This document shows positions 63,244 through 64,000 of a DNA stretch of 64,000 nt, piece by piece. The DNA lies in the NCBI RefSeq assembly GCF_948329515.1, contig NZ_CAOJCN010000018.1, positions 1-64,000 of the forward strand, read 5' to 3'. The DNA comes from Cohnella rhizoplanae (GTDB lineage: Bacteria; Bacillota; Bacilli; Paenibacillales; Paenibacillaceae). Made by a program: the position numbers and the translations under genes. A model generated the notes under the pieces. It had not been told where the DNA came from. It made no database searches and was given only the letters and a program-made list of their open reading frames with translations. The first letter of the stretch is position 1. Each line of letters begins with the position of its first letter.

Positions 63244-64000
63244 TTATACCCCCAGCTTCCCCCGCATAAACGCGATAAACGCCGCAGCCTGTCGAACCGG
63301 GACATCTTCCTTCCGATAAACGAGGCAGATGCGGCGAACGCTGACCTTGCCTGGCAGATCGCGGAGCGCGAGCTCGCCGGAGATCTCCTCCCGGCGCACG
63401 CTGCGGCGCGGCAGGATGCCGATGCCCATGCCGTGCTTGACAGCCTCCTTGATCGTCTCGATGGCGCCGAGTTCCATGCGGATCTGCCAGCGCAGGCCGT
63501 TGTCGGCGGCCCAGCGCTCGGACAAGCTGCGCGACGTGGAGCCGGGCTCGTGGACGAGGAACGGCTGCCCCTGCAGGTCTTCGATGCCGATCTCGCCGGC
63601 GGCCAGCGGGTGGAAGGGAGCCAGCGCCAACGTCAGCGGGTCCTCGCTCAGTGGGATGACGTCGAGGTCGGCGTAGGGCTCCTCCGCCAGCGAGACGACC
63701 GCGACGTCGATCTCATAGCTCTGCAGCAGGGCGATCGCGTCCCCGGCCTGCTTGACGGTCAGCGTAGGCAGCGCCAGCGGATACTGCATCTGGAACTCCG
63801 CGAGATACGCGGGCAGGAAGTAGGTGGCCGGCGTATAGCTGGCGCCGATCTTCAGCTTGCCGCGGCCTTGCTCCCTGTAGTCCGACATCAGCTGCTCGGC
63901 CTCGTCCAGCAATGCCGATATTTTCGAAGCGTAGGGGAGCAGCGCCTCTCCCGCATCCGTCAGCCGCATCCGCCCCCCTTGCTTGCGGAACAGCGACACG
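63244..64000 (-). CDS. LysR-family transcriptional regulator, 5' end beyond window
   Basis: On the minus strand the frame is open to the right edge, so the start and most of the N-terminal HTH are missing. The visible part begins with the end of the HTH (SLFRKQGGRMRLTDAGEALLPYA), then a linker helix and the LysR substrate-binding domain (GKLKIGASYTPATYFLPAYLAEF, IDVAVVSLAEEPY, FLVHEPGSTSR, GMGIGILPRRSV). The binding domain resembles CysL/CbbR-like members. It converges on the MDR gene. Confidence 0.92.
   Translation of the reverse strand, partial: VSLFRKQGGRMRLTDAGEALLPYASKISALLDEAEQLMSDYREQGRGKLKIGASYTPATYFLPAYLAEFQMQYPLALPTLTVKQAGDAIALLQSYEIDVAVVSLAEEPYADLDVIPLSEDPLTLALAPFHPLAAGEIGIEDLQGQPFLVHEPGSTSRSLSERWAADNGLRWQIRMELGAIETIKEAVKHGMGIGILPRRSVRREEISGELALRDLPGKVSVRRICLVYRKEDVPVRQAAAFIAFMRGKLGV

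Overview
This window most likely comes from a moderately GC-rich Paenibacillaceae member (Paenibacillus/Cohnella-like). The evidence is the gene order degS-degU ... comFA-comFC-yvyF-flgM-flgN-flgK-flgL-DUF6470-fliW-csrA-hag ... flaG-fliD-fliS-fliT ... hpf ... secA-prfB, which follows the Bacillus subtilis backbone. SLH (S-layer) surface proteins, copper-amine-oxidase-N 'stalk' domains, frequent TTG/GTG starts after strong Shine-Dalgarno sites, and sigma-D-type flagellar promoters point the same way. All intact genes are on the + strand except a truncated LysR regulator at the right edge.

Layout. 1-3.2 kb is the tail of a polysaccharide cluster: a low-GC family 2 glycosyltransferase, UDP-glucose dehydrogenase and a UDP-glucuronate-epimerase-like SDR. 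3.2-9.1 kb encodes exported or membrane proteins: an anchored Ser/Pro-rich protein, a lipoprotein, a CuAO-N protein, VanZ-like, and a NAGPA phosphodiester glycosidase with a CuAO-N tail. 9.2-11.2 kb is degSU. 11.2-18.1 kb is an insertion relative to B. subtilis with a thiol/disulfide theme: a Cys-tailed Ala/Pro-rich secreted protein behind a leader terminator, a 1200-aa SLH protein with two thioredoxin-like domains, a ResA-like thioredoxin and a TcyP-like cystine symporter. 18.4-22.3 kb holds an unknown protein and comFA/comFC. 22.3-29.4 kb is flagellar: yvyF, flgM, flgN, flgKL, DUF6470, fliW, csrA and hag, with a probable CsrA hairpin in the hag leader.

The most striking block is 29.5-41.6 kb, inserted between hag and flaG. 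It holds an unknown gene coupled to a Maf flagellin glycosyltransferase, a complete-looking legionaminic acid pathway (legB, legC, legG, legI, legH, ptmE, legF), and a PP-loop N-acetyl-sugar amidotransferase with its own HisF/HisH ammonia-supplying pair. Read together, these genes predict flagellin O-glycosylated with an amidino (acetamidino-type) derivative of legionaminic acid. The flaG-fliD-fliS-fliT operon follows, then cspA, hpf, a low-GC DUF2920-like hydrolase, secA and prfB (with its programmed +1 frameshift).

51-60.7 kb holds a YitT-family protein and a full arginine run, argC-argJ-argB-argD-argF-argG-argH. An ARG-box-like operator overlaps a promoter upstream of argC. Four copies of a 51-bp repeat, ending in a perfect 13-bp-stem palindrome, lie between argG and argH. 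61-64 kb carries an XRE/MmyB-type regulator, a zinc-less MDR oxidoreductase and the partial LysR gene. I saw no tRNA, rRNA, CRISPR array or transposase. All functional calls come from reading motifs and synteny by eye; no database search was possible.
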